Origin: Dama dama | Taxonomy: Eukaryota > Chordata > Mammalia > Artiodactyla > Cervidae | NCBI RefSeq assembly: GCF_033118175.1 | Contig: NC_083701.1 | Span: 67,665,001-67,729,000, forward strand | Direction of reading: 5' to 3' | Length of the DNA stretch: 64,000 bases | Part shown: positions 33,890 to 46,030 of the stretch, in pieces | How positions within the stretch are numbered: position 1 is the first letter of the stretch | How the letters are laid out: the number at the start of each line of letters is the position of its first letter | Made by a program: the position numbers and the translations under genes | The notes under the pieces: generated by a model | Database searches by the model: none | Told to the model about the DNA's origin: nothing | What the model saw: only the letters and a program-made list of their open reading frames with translations

Positions 33890-34410
33890 ACCTTGATTCT
33901 TAAAGCACACATACACATTTTGTTAAATCTTTAATATGTGTACTACTTAAGGATTTCTATTTTTGCCAAGGGTTTGTTGAGGAAGGCTATTTTAAGCCAA
34001 GCTTGAGAATGGGGTAGGTTGGATTTCAACAGTTTTGGGGGAAAAGGCTGTTTATGTCAGAGTGAGCAGCATGAAGAAAGGCATAGATGAAGAGAAAAAG
34101 TGGGTCAGAGTGTATAAGCCCAAATACAGTGCTAAGCCAGGTGATTTTTAAGTGATTTTAAGTGAACACAGAGCCAGTTAGGGCTGTGATAGTCTGGACG
34201 AGGACATGTACCTTGACTAATTGGGGTAGCTACTCTTTAGCTTTAGCGGAATTATTACATGCAGAAATAAGCAAGAAATCTGCATTTGTATGAGAAAATT
34301 TTATTTTTAAAACATTTACAAATAATTAAAAATGTTGAATAAAAACATAAAACATATGAGTGGGCCTTGTTCAGCTGTTGGGCTTCGGGCTCATGGCCTT
34401 TGGTATAGAC
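33890..34410. other. intron after FSBP, nothing firm
   Basis: Contains an old-repeat-like purine-rich stretch at 33990-34160 that I cannot assign, and an AATAAA at 34338-34343. Confidence 0.35.
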
Positions 34411-34588
34411 CAGTGGTTCACCAAGAGTGCATCTTGGCCAGCAGCATCAGTATCACTTAAGAACTTGAGAGAAATGTAAATCCATTCCTTCTAGATCAGC
34501 GACTCAAAGGGGAGAGTCCAGCAGTTTGTTTTAATAAGCTCTCTAGAGATTTCTGATGCAAACTATAAAGCCAGTCAAAGAACCACTG
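34411..34588. mobile_element. MER5A (hAT-Charlie) DNA transposon remnant
   Basis: Starts cagtggttca and ends aagaaccactg, the inverted termini of MER5A. Between them are 'cagcagcatcagtatcactta', 'cttgagagaaatgtaaat' and 'tttctgatgcaaact'. Non-autonomous and old. Confidence 0.8.
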
Positions 34589-36730
34589 AAATAGAGTATT
34601 TGGAAACCTAGCATGGTGCATAAATCATTAGAATTTAAAAAATTTTTGTTGAAGAGTGGGTGAAGGTAAACTGAGGGATATCATTTTGGAACTTGGAAAC
34701 TGGTGCTAGATTATGGATTACATTAAAAGCTGTTGTAAGGAATCAAATGTGAATGTATAAGGGAAACCTTGGAAGGCTTTTGATTAGGGGCATATGCCTT
34801 GAGCTCTGTCTTAAGGTCATGATAGCATTTCAGAGTGGGCATTGTAGTGAGATGAAATCCAAAATTTAGGTTATGGCTACAGGAATAGAAAGAAAGTAAA
34901 TAAAATAGACTCTTACAGTACTGTTTGAGCCTGTTGACTGCTTAATTTCATTGGCATTTTATATCTGCTATTAGAGTTAAATATTATAAAAATTGTCTTG
35001 AATGTATAATGTGATATATCCTTTTGATAATTTCATCTTCTTTAATCTTCTCTCTGACTTTTCTTTCAGTCTAAAGACTTTTATAACTCTTATTTGAGGT
35101 AATGTTTTTATAGTATAATTCTCATAAGTCTTTACAGTAGTAAGCTTTAACTTTTTGAAATTATTGAAAGCAAGTTACCATACAAAATGTAATTCATATT
35201 ATAATCTTAGCATGGTACTACTCAGAATTGTTAATGAATGTTCAATTTGAATGCTAACTTTGACAGCCAAATCAGAGTTTTCCAAATTGTTCTGTGGAAT
35301 AGTCATTCTATGAAATGTCTTTATTAGCAAAGTAACATGTTCAAAAAAAGTGCAATATATATTTTTTTTGGTGGTTAGATTCTAAAATAAGTGTGGAAGG
35401 TAAAAATGTAGACTATACAAAATTGTCCTTGACTGTTTTTTTTGCTGCCAAGAAAACATAGTTTGCTTCAGTAAGATTTTTCACCAGCGGTGTTCAAGAT
35501 TGTTGTTTCATTGCTGATATCATGTGACAAATATGTTAGCGTTTAGGGCTGAATGGAAAACCTTAGTTTTACATATTTTTAAACACCAGCATTCCACTCA
35601 TTGCATCGGAGTTCATTGCAGCAGTTTTTCTGAGTCACTGTTGTTTAATTTTAATCTGCAGAAATTAAAGTGAGTGTGATTCTGCTCCATTTTTATTGCT
35701 CCACCTCCTCACCCCGGCAATAGTTAGCATAGGATAGTTTTTTGAGAAATTCCGTGCGAAAAAGACTTGTTTAACTGCTGAACTGGTTTTGGAGGCTTTT
35801 TATTATTACCTTGCAGAGTAACTTAGGGAAATTCTGAGCTAAAGCTTTTTTCTTTTCCTTTCTATACTGAGAATTTTTTGAGTTTTTGACTACTTACCAA
35901 CTTACATTAACAGTTTTTGCTGAGGACAAGTTTCACTAAGGGGCATATGTAAGGGCAAATTCTGTTAGTGCAAATGGAATAGATCTGAGCCCCCTGACAT
36001 CTTATATACTACAGAGAACTGTTTGGGGCCATGAGCTTTACTTATGAAGTGTAATGCTGGGAAAACATGGGAAAGAGTGATTTTATTTTTTAAATGTAGA
36101 CTTGGTTCTGTATAAATACATTAAATTTGAAAAATATACTAAATAAGACTATTTCATCCAATATATTAGTGATTTAGATAGTGCATACATTATTCTTGTC
36201 ATCTTGTCTTTTCTTACTCATTTGAACTTAAATGGGTATTTTGTTGTTTTTTTTTTTTTTAACAACCTATGACTTTATAAAACTAGGTATGATTTATAAT
36301 AGCACCCTGAAAAAGTTTATGAAGTTCTTTGATTTCTAATAAAATGCCATATTTCTTAAAATACGCAAATATATTTCTGTTTTGTGTAATGAGACATCAA
36401 CTTGGTGTAATTTAATTTTGAAAGATTCATTCTACCTTGTTGCATCATTACTTACATGAAAATGTTTAAAATATGAATTTTTTTCATGTGCCTTCTTTTA
36501 GAATAATGTCAAGTTTTAACTGAGTGTGGTAAATTGTAATTAAAATATACTATAGTTGATAGTGGTTAAATGGTTTGTTAATACATGTTCTTTTAAATAC
36601 ATGGTAATACATTGTATTGACTTGTGTACTCTTTTTGTGTGCCATAAGTCAAATAATTCAGTACTACACAGGTAAAAGTTTTTGATGAGACATAATTGAA
36701 ATAATGACATTTCTTTCGGTGATTGTGCCA
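34589..36730. other. RAD54B intron, no recognised element
   Basis: 2.1 kb, AT-rich, without exons or young repeats. It forms the right part of the repeat-poor zone around FSBP. Confidence 0.5.
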
Positions 36731-36946
36731 ATGGTTGGTGGTGGTTTAGTTGCTGAGTCATGTCCAACTCCTGTGATCCCATGGAGAGAGGAGCCTGGCA
36801 GGCTACAGACCACAGGATTCTCCAGGCAAGAACACTGGAGTGGGTTGCCATTTCCTTCTCCAGGGGATCTTTCCAACCCAGGGATTGAACCTGGGTCTCC
36901 TGAATTGTTGGTACATTCTTTACCAACTGGCTACAAGGGAAGCCTC
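36731..36946 (-). repeat. Bov-tA SINE
   Basis: Reverse Bov-tA: ttgctgagtcatgtccaact, ggcaagaacactggagtggg, gatctttccaacccagggat. The flanking tgtgcca copies at 36724-36730 and 36947-36953 support a target duplication. Confidence 0.88.
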
Positions 36947-36953
36947 TGTGCCA

Positions 36954-37545
36954 GTATAGATGTCAAATGTACCATGTCTAAATTTCATAATATATTTATT
37001 TTTTTCAATTGTTAAGACTCACAGATTCTCAAAATCAATTGAACATTTGGCAGTGACTTTGATTGTAAATAGTAAAAGTAATTAGATGAAATATGGTTGT
37101 AATACTTAACAAATAGAAAAGAGCAAATTCTTAAAACATGCAACCTAATTAAACATTAATAGTCATGCCACATCTTTGCATATGATTTTGAGAAATTGGA
37201 TCCATATTTTTTATATATCTTCTGTAAGTTGTTTTCACTAAAAATAGCAGCTGTGATGTGAATTTATATTATTTATCTTTAGTTTTCAGTTCCTTTGTAA
37301 ATAGTGGAAAGCAAGTTAATAAATAAATAAAAATATCACCTAAGTTAGTCCACATTTAACTAACGTGTATCTATCATTAGACTTACACTTATCACATAGT
37401 TATCCATCTATATCCATCCATAAATTCTTTTTTTTTTCTTTTAAGGAAAACTTATTTTAAAACAAGTTGTAGAATTAAAATACTTTACCCATAATCACTT
37501 CAGCATGAGTGTTATGAACTGGAGTTCAATATTTATTTGTGTGTG
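36954..37545. other. RAD54B intron, nothing recognised
   Basis: AT-rich with short (AAAT) and T runs. No exon. Confidence 0.5.
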
Positions 37546-37985
37546 TATGATTTTTTTAAGTAAAATTTGCAAAATGTGAAATCTTAATTACACCATTTGA
37601 TGAGTTTTGACAAATTACTACACCTGTGTAGCTTAAACCCACTTCAAGATTTAAAAAGGTTATCACCCTATCACTTCTTCGCCAAGATCAAGTGTAAAAA
37701 ATTATCACCCTAGAATGTGCTCTCCTGCCCCTTCCTAACTGATCCCCTGGCACCTCAGGCAACCGTTGTTCTAATTTTTAAAAAAACATAGATAAATTTT
37801 GCTTGTTCTAGAACTTAATATAATTGAGGTCAAACAGTATGGACACTTTGTATCTATTTTCTTTCATCCATCTTAATGTTTTTAATATTCATCCATCCTC
37901 TCATCAGTAGTTCATTGCTTTTTTTTGTTGCTGAGTAATATTCCATTTTATAAATACACCACAGTTTGTTTATCCTCTATCTTTA
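37546..37985 (-). repeat. ancient L1 fragment, antisense (left)
   Basis: Old L1 in reverse: 'ccatttgatgagttttgaca', 'ctgagtaatattccatttta', 'accacagtttgtttatcctc'. A CHR SINE splits it from 38139-38330. Confidence 0.65.
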
Positions 37986-37989
37986 AAAA

Positions 37990-38138
37990 AAACCTTTTTA
38001 TTTATTTAATGAATTTATTTGACTGTACCATCTCTTAATTGAGGCATATGGGATCTTAGTTCCTTGACCAGGGATCAAACCCAGGCCCCCTGCATTGGGA
38101 GCATGGAGTCTTAGCTACTGGACCACCAGGAAAGTCCC
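37990..38138 (-). repeat. CHR-type SINE
   Basis: Reverse CHR: 'gcatatgggatcttagttcc', 'ccaggccccctgcattggg' and the head ggaccaccaggaaagtcccc. It lies within an antisense L1. Confidence 0.85.
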
Positions 38139-38330
38139 CATACATTATCTTTTGATGGACTTCTGGACTTTTTTTCCAGATTTTGGTTGTTCTGTATTTT
38201 CTCGTATAAGTATGTCATGAACTTAATGCTGGCTTAAGGAAGATATCTGTTTAACTTTTTAAGAAAACTGCCAAACCTTTTCTCAAAGTGATTGTACCAT
38301 TTTACACTCCCATCAACAATGTATGGATTA
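38139..38330 (-). repeat. ancient L1 fragment, antisense (right)
   Basis: Continues the 37546 L1 with 'ttttaagaaaactgccaaacc' and 'gtaccattttacactcccatc'. Confidence 0.6.
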
Positions 38331-39235
38331 TTTTTTAAAATAAAGCTTTGCATGTTTATTGACTGGAATGTCAGAATTGAAATTGATGAATAAATTTTTG
38401 TATATTTCAATGAATTAAAAATGCTGGGTAGATAGTTTAGGTATCTGGGAATATTGTAGTTTGTTGATTTTTTTTTTCTTTCTGTTTTAGCACTTATTGC
38501 ATATATGCTTTGGCATGAAGAATTGAGAAATATGAAATGTATAGTTCCTGCCATTCTCAAAGTATCATTCTGAAAATGATCTTTAATGCAGAGAAGTATC
38601 TTCTAGGTTTATTTTATGCATAATGATACTTGCGGTTAGTTGGCATTCAGTCTGTTTTGTTAGGTAAAGAAAACTGTGGATGTTTACCAGTTTGAAGAAT
38701 TTGTATATTCATGTTTGCATATTTCTTAGTGTAATGAAAACCATATCTCTCAGATCTCACGTTAATATTGCAGTTATATGTTAATGCATATTAAAAGTTC
38801 TGGTAGCTTTTGGTAATTTTGAAACTCAAAAAATATGGTTTGTAAGAGTATTTATATTTTTTGTTGAATTTGATGATATGAGACATTTTAAATTCCATTT
38901 ACTCCATTTGTGTTTAGAATTGTTAAAAGAAAAGAATATTAAAGGTTTGGGTTTATGAAATGTATAATTAAACCACACAGTCTTAGAGTTACTATGCTTA
39001 GCACTCATCCATTAAGATGATAATATCCACTATTAATATTTAAATGATCATGTCTCTGCCTTCCTCTTTTGTCAAAGCATGAATTTAAGCATTCTTACCC
39101 TGTGAATTACCTTGTGAATCTTGCTGTACACCTTCGAGCCTCTGGTTTATGAAGACTGTTTTTGGCATTGATTTGGAAAGCGCATTACAGGGTCAAAGGA
39201 GTAGATCAGAACCAAGTTTAGAAATAAAAACGAAG
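38331..39235. other. RAD54B intron, nothing recognised
   Basis: AT-rich, no exon. The 108-residue minus-strand frame at 38234-38560 has no recognisable homology and runs across L1 sequence. Confidence 0.5.
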
Positions 39236-39456
39236 AGCATGCGCGCTCAGTTGCTTCAGTCGTGTCTGACTCTTTCCAGTCCCGTGGGCTATGGTCATTC
39301 AGGCTCCTCTGTCCATGAGATTCTCCAGGCAAGAATATTGGAATGTGTTTCCATGCCTTCCTCCAGGAGATCTTCCCGACCTGGAGATCAAACCCGCTTC
39401 TCCTTCATCTCCTGCACTGCAGGTGAATTCTTTACACACTGAGACACCTGGGAAAA
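39236..39456 (-). repeat. Bov-tA SINE
   Basis: Reverse Bov-tA, full length: cgctcagttgcttcagtcgt, ggcaagaatattggaatgtg, cactgcaggtgaattcttta. Confidence 0.88.
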
Positions 39457-39628
39457 ATTATAGGTTAGAGTGGAATTGTTAGTGGTGGTTAGTCTGGAAT
39501 GTAGCAAATTAGTCATTGTTTTATATGTTACAAGTAGTCTAGATAAAGGAAGTTATGCTCCTAATATGTTTAATTCCTAATATCTTCGTTCTGCTTTTTT
39601 GCAGTCATTTTCCTTTGCCTGCCCTATG

Positions 39629-39740
39629 TGTTAGTCCTTCTCAATTGTGTCCGACTCTTTACAACCCCATGGACTGTAGCCCACCAGGCTCCTCTGTCCG
39701 TGGGATTCTCCAGGCAAGGATACTGGAGCAGTTCCTTTCT
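39629..39740 (-). repeat. truncated Bov-tA with target duplication
   Basis: 3' half of Bov-tA in reverse (gactctttacaaccccatgg, ggcaaggatactggagcagt). Perfect 11-base repeats cctgccctatg at 39618-39628 and 39741-39751. Confidence 0.9.
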
Positions 39741-39804
39741 CCTGCCCTATGCCTACATTTAAAAAGGGACTAAATGGGAAAGGGACAAGTAGAAGATGAT
39801 GATG

Positions 39805-40025
39805 GTCGTTAACATTTGGAGAGCACTTACTGCATGGCGAAGACTGTTGTATGCATTTTACATGTATTAGCTAGTCTAAGGCAACAATTCTATGATGTAG
39901 GTATTAGTATTACATTCGTTTGCCAAATTATAAGCTGGCACAGGGGTAAGTAACTTGTCCAGGGTCATATTACTAGTTAGGGCAGATCAAGCTTCAAGTG
40001 CAACCAGTCTGGCTCCAGAGTTCAT
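39805..40025 (-). repeat. MIR SINE, antisense
   Basis: 'ggagagcacttactgcatgg', 'cattttacatgtattagcta', 'aagtaacttgtccagggtca' and 'ccagtctggctccagagttc' match the full MIR in reverse. An ancient mammalian SINE. Confidence 0.85.
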
Positions 40026-41219
40026 GCTTTTATTCCTTCTCCTTTCTTTCCTGCAAAAGAAAGGATATATCTAAATCTGAGACTCTTATGTTATTTCAGT
40101 TAGTATAAGAAATTCTGAATTCTTAGAATTTAACTACTGTCTTTTGCTCTAGTCAGTTGTTGTTGTTGTTTTTTTTTTTTTGCAGGGGCAGGTTTGGACA
40201 TAACAGGTAGCTCTCCAGGGAATGCAATACAATATTTGACTCTAAGATATCTTTCCCAGCCATTTTTGATGAAGACAGGCTTTTTGTCCCTTCTTTAATA
40301 GCAATCCTGAGGAGTTACATTTTTCTCTTAACCAAGTGAAAATCAAGAACAAATTTGAAAAATACAGAAAGCTGTTGTCAGTCTTTCATTCGTGCACAGT
40401 GACTGCTACTAGTAGAAATAGTGTATAAAGAAAACAAACTAAAATTGTCTAAAATTGCATACCACAGCATTTTTTAGAATTCAAAAACTGATCAAAGCAT
40501 CCCATCTTTTTCATTAATGCTAAAACCCTCAAAACTTTATCTGGAAAAATTAAAATAACAAAAATAACACATGACAACTAGCTTATCTAAGAACTGGTAT
40601 CTTTTTGACTAAAAACTAATGGAGTAATACAGTCTTCATAATGTTGAAGCAAAATTTGATTTAGCAAAACTATTTGGTAGAAATAATGGTTATGAAAGAA
40701 TTTATGTTGGCAAAAATTAAAATACATAAAGAAGTGATAAATCTTTGTTATTGCATTTACTTGGAAAATAATCCTGAATGTACAGTATGTACAACTATGC
40801 AGCTGAGTTCAAAGTTAAGTTCTAAGGCTACTTTCTCATGAAAATTAGTTTTAAGGTAATTCTATTTTACTATCTTTATAAACATGAAGTAAAAATGTGC
40901 CTAGAATAAAAATGGCAGTTTTGAAAACTACCTGTTGTTATGGGAATATGGTGATGATCAAGATCTAAAGACACCCTCCTCTCAACACTTTATAGTTTTG
41001 TGGGAAAGGCTGACATTAAATAGTTTGTCACATAATTGCTGAGTTAATGCTGAGATAACACAGCTTGATGTAGTTTTGCAGTCAGGGAAATTTAAACTAT
41101 ATGGAAGGGTGACTAGAAATTAATTTAGATAAAGCATGTTGAAGGAGGAAAAGTAGAAGAACTTTGGCTGGAAGTAATGTTTTCTTCAAGACCTTTAAGA
41201 CAAGTAGATGACTAGATTT
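40026..41219. other. RAD54B intron, nothing recognised
   Basis: AT-rich, with a (GTT)n/poly-T tract near 40156-40182. No exon or young repeat. Confidence 0.5.
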
Positions 41220-41230
41220 ACATTTAAAAA

Positions 41231-41409
41231 CTCGTGTGTGTGAGCTTAGTCACTCAATCTTGTGATACTCCTCAGTCCATGAAATTTTCCAGGCGAGAAT
41301 CTTGGAGTTGACATTTCCCTCTCTAGGGGATCTTCCCAACCCAGGGATTGAACTTGAGTCTCCTGCATTGGTAGGCAGGTTCTTTACTACTGCACTACCT
41401 TGGAAGCCC
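41231..41409 (-). repeat. Bov-tA SINE with target duplication
   Basis: Reverse Bov-tA with diverged middle, ending actaccttggaagccc. The 11-base repeat acatttaaaaa at 41220-41230 and 41410-41420 flanks it. Confidence 0.88.
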
Positions 41410-41439
41410 ACATTTAAAAATAAATACAGTAAATATGGA

Positions 41440-42230
41440 AAAAGGCTTTGGGTGTAGGGGTGGCAAGAGAAGACTTCATTAGAACTATTGAGAAGACCCT
41501 GGAATATTTCCGTAGTCCAGAGATGATTATTTGGAAAGAGTAAGGACCGTGCAAAAGGCAAATAGTACACAGCTTTGAGAACCATGAAGAGAGTAGAATC
41601 TTGTGGATTTTATGGTTGATTGGCTCAGGAATTGAGAAAATGAATGTCCTGGATGATTGCCAGTTTCTTGGCTTCTTTCACTGAAAAATGGAAAAACTGA
41701 AAGAGGAGCAATTTTTGAAGAGAAGATAAGTGGACCTGGTGAGTTTGTGACATTTATGAGACATTCATGTAGACCAACTGCATGTACTGGTATACATGCA
41801 AATCTAGAGTTATGATCTGGGCTAGAGAAAAAAATATAACAGTATAGTAATGGTATTGAAGCCATGGGAGCTAATTTAAGATTTGGTACATAGTGAGGGG
41901 AGGCAGGCTTAGGACTCAGAGCTGAAGAGCTCCAATAAACAAAGGTTAGACTGGAAGTAAGAACTGGCAAAGATGATAAATAGCCATCAAGGAAGAGGAA
42001 AATTTGAAGTGTGTTAGAAGCTATAACAATAGAGTTCAGTATTTCAGGAAGAAATGGTCAACACTGTCCAATCCTTTTGGGAACTTTGGTCAGGACTAAA
42101 AAGTAACCTGTGGGTTTATTGACAAAGAGCTCCTTAGTGGCCTTTAACACAGCAACTTAGGGGCAGGCCCGACTGGAAGCCAAGTTGGCGAGGTTGAGAA
42201 GTTGACTGTGAATTTGAAGAAAGCGAGGGA
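41440..42230. repeat. ancient interspersed repeat, family unresolved
   Basis: About 800 purine-rich bases with phrases typical of a widespread old mammalian repeat ('ggcaagagaagacttcattag', 'gaagccatgggagctaattta', 'agaaatggtcaacactgtcca'). The 147-residue minus-strand frame here is unrecognised and likely fortuitous. Confidence 0.45.
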
Positions 42231-42885
42231 GTGAGTGGTTATTCAGATGATTATAGTGGAAACTGGGGACAGGCAACTCCTTCAGGCAATGTAAGTTCCC
42301 TTTTTATGCATGTGTTCTGGTTTATCCCTGAGCATAACACATCACAGAATAATTTTAACTTTGTTTTTCCATGCTATGGCCTTTTCCTGGGATTTATTGT
42401 GGGGAAAGGGTTTTAGTAGGGGGAAGTCAAGTGATCTTTTTAAGAGCTCTTTCTTACCCCTAAAATAATGCACTGGTTCTCCCTCCAATCTCATAGTTTC
42501 TCATTAAAATAAAGAATCAACTTTTTGACCTATGACTAAAACATAATCATTTATTGAGTTACAGTATAATGTTTAATAATTTCTAGTGAGTGGGCTTATT
42601 TCAACCTGGCGCATTTTAAACTGTTAAATTCTGTGTGTTGCCAGAACATATGGTTTTCTTTTTTTTAGTGGGGAGGGATAGAGAGGAGTGTTTAAATAAC
42701 CTGGGCCTATTTAAAATTTCACAAATTATTTGAAATTTCATTACAATAGAAGGTGTAGTGAATTCCTTATGTTAAAGAGGATATAAATGGATTCTTGATT
42801 CTTCTAGCACATTCATCACTTATTAAGTATTAGTCTTTTACATATTAAAATGTAATAGTATTTTATATATTTTTAAAACATTTTA
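42231..42885. other. RAD54B intron, nothing recognised
   Basis: No exon or identifiable repeat. Confidence 0.45.
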
Positions 42886-43207
42886 ATTTTTGTATTCATT
42901 TAATTTGGTTGTACGGGGTCTTTGTTGCTGTGCCCAGGCTTTCTCTAGTTGTGGCGAGCAGGGGCTGCTCTTTGTCGCCCTGTGCAGGCTTCTCATTGCC
43001 GTGGCTTCTGTTGTTGCCGAGTCTAGGCTGTGGGCATGTGGACCTCAGTAGTTGCCGCACGCTGGCTCTAGGGCTTGGGCTCAGTAGGTGTGGCACACGG
43101 ACTTGGTGGCTCCATGGCATGTGGAATCTTCATGGACCAGGAATCAAACCTTTGTCCCTAGCTTTGGCAGGTGGATTCTTATCTGCTGCATCACCAGGAA
43201 AGTCCTT
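42886..43207 (-). repeat. CHR-2-type SINE
   Basis: Full-length reverse CHR-2 (ggtctttgttgctgtgccca, 'cttctcattgccgtggcttc', 'cctcagtagttgccgcacg', head gcatcaccaggaaagtcc). Both flanks are tttaatttt-like, a likely target duplication. Confidence 0.9.
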
Positions 43208-43303
43208 TAATTTTGACATAATATCTTACTAATTCAAGTTCTCTTTAGTGCCCGTGTTCTACTTATAGATTTCACTGAAATTTTGCAGTAAGAGTTTGAG
43301 TTT

Positions 43304-43442
43304 CTTTTTTTTTTTTCAATTTATTTTTATTAGTTGGAGGCTAATTACTTTACAATATTGTAGTGGTTTTTGTCATACATTGACATGAATCAGCCATGGA
43401 TTTACATGTGTTCCCCATCCCGATCCCCCCTCCCGCCTCCCT
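43304..43442 (-). repeat. L1-BT 3' end, 5'-truncated, with target duplication
   Basis: Poly-T tail, then tttattagttggaggctaat and catacattgacatgaatcag, the reverse of the ruminant L1 3' terminus. Perfect 12-base repeats gagtttgagttt at 43292-43303 and 43443-43454. Nearly identical to 54318-54474, so both are young. Confidence 0.9.
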
Positions 43443-43454
43443 GAGTTTGAGTTT

Positions 43455-44015
43455 AGACTGCATTTTGGGCAATCTGTAAGTTGTTGAATGAATGAATGTT
43501 GAGGGTCTTCAGATCAGATTGAAAATTCAGTTTAAAAAGGTGTGAAACTTATTTTAGGTACATCCTTTATAATATGAAATTAGAGAAGTCAAGCAAAGAG
43601 GAAATATAACTATATATAAAAACCACTAATAATAAAATTCAAATTACCATGTTAAATGCCATTTCTATCAAATTGGTAAAGATGAATGTTCACACAAAAA
43701 TCTGTACATAAATGTTCATAGTAGCTTTATTTGTGATAGTTAAGAGCTATTAATGGAAACACCTCAATAAATAGTAAGGAACAAAGTAATAAAGAACAAA
43801 GTTGATATATAGGCATCAACTTGGGGTAAATCTCAAAGACATAATACTGAGTGGGAGAAACCAGCTTGAAAGGTGGTGTACTGTATGATTTTGATTTATC
43901 TGAAACATTCTTGAAAAGACAAAACTATATTGGTGGAAAAACAGATCAGTAACTGAATAGGGTAAGGGTGTGACCAAAAAAGAATAGCATGAGAGAGTCT
44001 TTTTAAAAAAAATAA
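43455..44015. other. RAD54B intron, nothing firm
   Basis: Possibly an old L1 piece in sense orientation ('tctgtacataaatgttcatagtagc', 'aatgaaaacacctcaataaatagt'-like), but weak. Confidence 0.4.
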
Positions 44016-44318
44016 CTATTTCATTTTTGGCTCTGCTGGGTCTTCATTGCTGTGTGGGCTTTTCTCTAGTGGAGAGCAGGGCTACTCTCGGTGCTGTGAG
44101 CCGGCTTCTCTTTGCAGTGTCTTCTCTGGCTGTGGAGGATGGGCTCCAGGGCATGTGGACTCAGTAGTCGCAGCTCCTAGGCTCTAGAGCACAGTCTCAA
44201 TAGTTGTGTGTAGGCTTAGTTGCTCTGAGGCATGGGGAATCTTCCCGGATGAGGGATCAAACCCACGTCTCCTGCACTGGCAGGCGGATTCTTTACCACT
44301 GAGCAGCAGGGACGTCCC
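44016..44318 (-). repeat. CHR-2-type SINE
   Basis: Reverse CHR-2 variant: 'ctgctgggtcttcattgctg', 'gcatgtggactcagtagtcg', 'gtgtaggcttagttgctctg', head 'gagcagcagggacgtccc'. Confidence 0.85.
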
Positions 44319-44359
44319 ATTAGGTAGTCTTCTGGAGTGATGGAACTCATCCTGACTGT

Positions 44360-46018
44360 TCAGTTCAGTCGCTCAGTTGTGTCCGACTCTTTGCGACCCC
44401 ATGAATCGCAGCATGCCAGGCCTCCCTGTCCATCACCAACTCCCGGAGTTTACTCAAACTCATGTCCATTGAGTCAGTGATGCCATCCAGTCATCTCATC
44501 CTCTGTCGTCCCCTTCTCCGCCTGCCCCCAATTCCTCCCAGCATCAGGGTCTTTTCCAATGAGTCAACTCTTTGCATGAGGTGGTCAAAGTACTGGAGTT
44601 TCAGCTTCAGCATGAGTCCTTCCATTGAACACCCAGGACTGATCTCCTTTAGGATGGACTGGTTGGATCTCCTTGCAGTCCCAGGGACTCTCAAGAGTCT
44701 TCTCCAACACCACAGTTCAAAAGCATCAGTTCTTCAGCGCTCAGCTTTCTTTATAGTCCAACTCTCACATCCATACGTGACCACTGGAAAAACCACAGCT
44801 TTGACTAGACTGACCTTTGTTGGCAAAGTTATTTCTCTGCTTTTTCATATGCTGTCTAGGTTGGTCATAACTTTCCTTCCAAGAGTAAGTGTCTTTTAAT
44901 TTCATGGCTGCAATCACCATCTGCAGTGATTTTGGAAGTAGGAAAAAGCAAAATGATAGGATACTGAAAGAGGAACTCCCCATGTCGGTAGTTGCCCAAT
45001 ATGCTACTGGAGATCAGTGGAGAAATAACTCCAGAAAGAATGAAGGGATGGAGCCAAAGCAAAAACAATACCCAGTTGTGGATGTGACTGGTGATAGAAG
45101 CAAGTTTCGATGCTGTAAAGAGCAATATTGCATAAGAACCTGGAATGTTAGGTCTATGAATCAATGCAAATTGGAAGTGGTCAAACAGGAGATGACAAGA
45201 GTGAATGTCGACATTCTAGGAATCAGCGAACTAAAATGGACTGGAATGGGTGAATTTAACTCAGATGACCATTACATCTACTACTGTGGGCAGGAATCCC
45301 TTAGAAGAAATGGAGTAGCCATCATGGTCAACAAGAGTCTGAAATGCAGTACTTGGATGCAATCTCAAAAACAACAGAATGATCTCTGTTTGTTTCCAGG
45401 GCAAACCATTCAATATCATGTAAATCCAAGCCTATGCCCCAACCAATAATGCTGAAGAAGCTGAAGTTGAATGGTTCTGTGAAGACCTACAAGACCTTTT
45501 AGAACTAACACCCAAAAAGATGTCCTTTTCATTATAGGGGACTGGAATGCAAAAGTAGGAAGTCAAGAAACACCTGGAGTAACAGGCACATTTGGCCTTG
45601 AAGTAGAGAATGAAGCAGGGCAAAGGCTAATAGAGTTTTGCCAAGAGAACGCACTGGTCATAGCAAACACTCTCTTCCAACAACACAAGAGAAGACTCTA
45701 CACATGGACATCACCAGATGGTCAACACCGAAATCAGACTGATTATATTCTTTGCAGCCAAAGATGGAGAAGCTCTATACAGTCAGAAAAAACAAGACCG
45801 GGAGCTGACTGTGGCTCAGATCATGAACTCCTTATTGCCAACTTCAGACTTAAATTGAAGAAAGTAGGGAAAACCACTAGACCATTCAGGTATGACCTAA
45901 ATCAAATCCCTTACGACTATACAGTGGAAGTGAGAAATCGATACTAGATCTGATAGAGTGCCTGATGAACTATGGGCAGAGGTTTATGACATTGTACAGG
46001 AGACAGGGATCAAGACCC
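44360..46018 (-). mobile_element. BovB LINE with 5' inversion (twin priming)
   Basis: One insertion made of two opposite parts. 44360-~44935 is the BovB 3' end in reverse. ~44936-46018 is a 5' segment in sense. Perfect 12-base duplications catcctgactgt at 44348-44359 and 46019-46030 enclose both, so a single event made the structure. The sense part holds most of the apurinic-endonuclease-like domain: TWNVRSM at about 45140, ILGISELKWTG with the catalytic-type Glu, and further on GDWNAKVGSQ and SDHELLIANF in a second frame. A stop after CPNQ (45447-45449) and a frame change show that it is dead. Confidence 0.93.
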
Positions 46019-46030
46019 CATCCTGACTGT

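Noticed and set aside
41527..41970. 147-residue minus-strand frame
   Set aside because: No recognisable domain, no splice support, and it lies in an ancient repeat. Probably chance.
44889..45449. 186-residue frame as a host gene
   Set aside because: It is the antisense tail of one BovB part running into the sense endonuclease domain of the same dead BovB copy. The start lies in repeat sequence.
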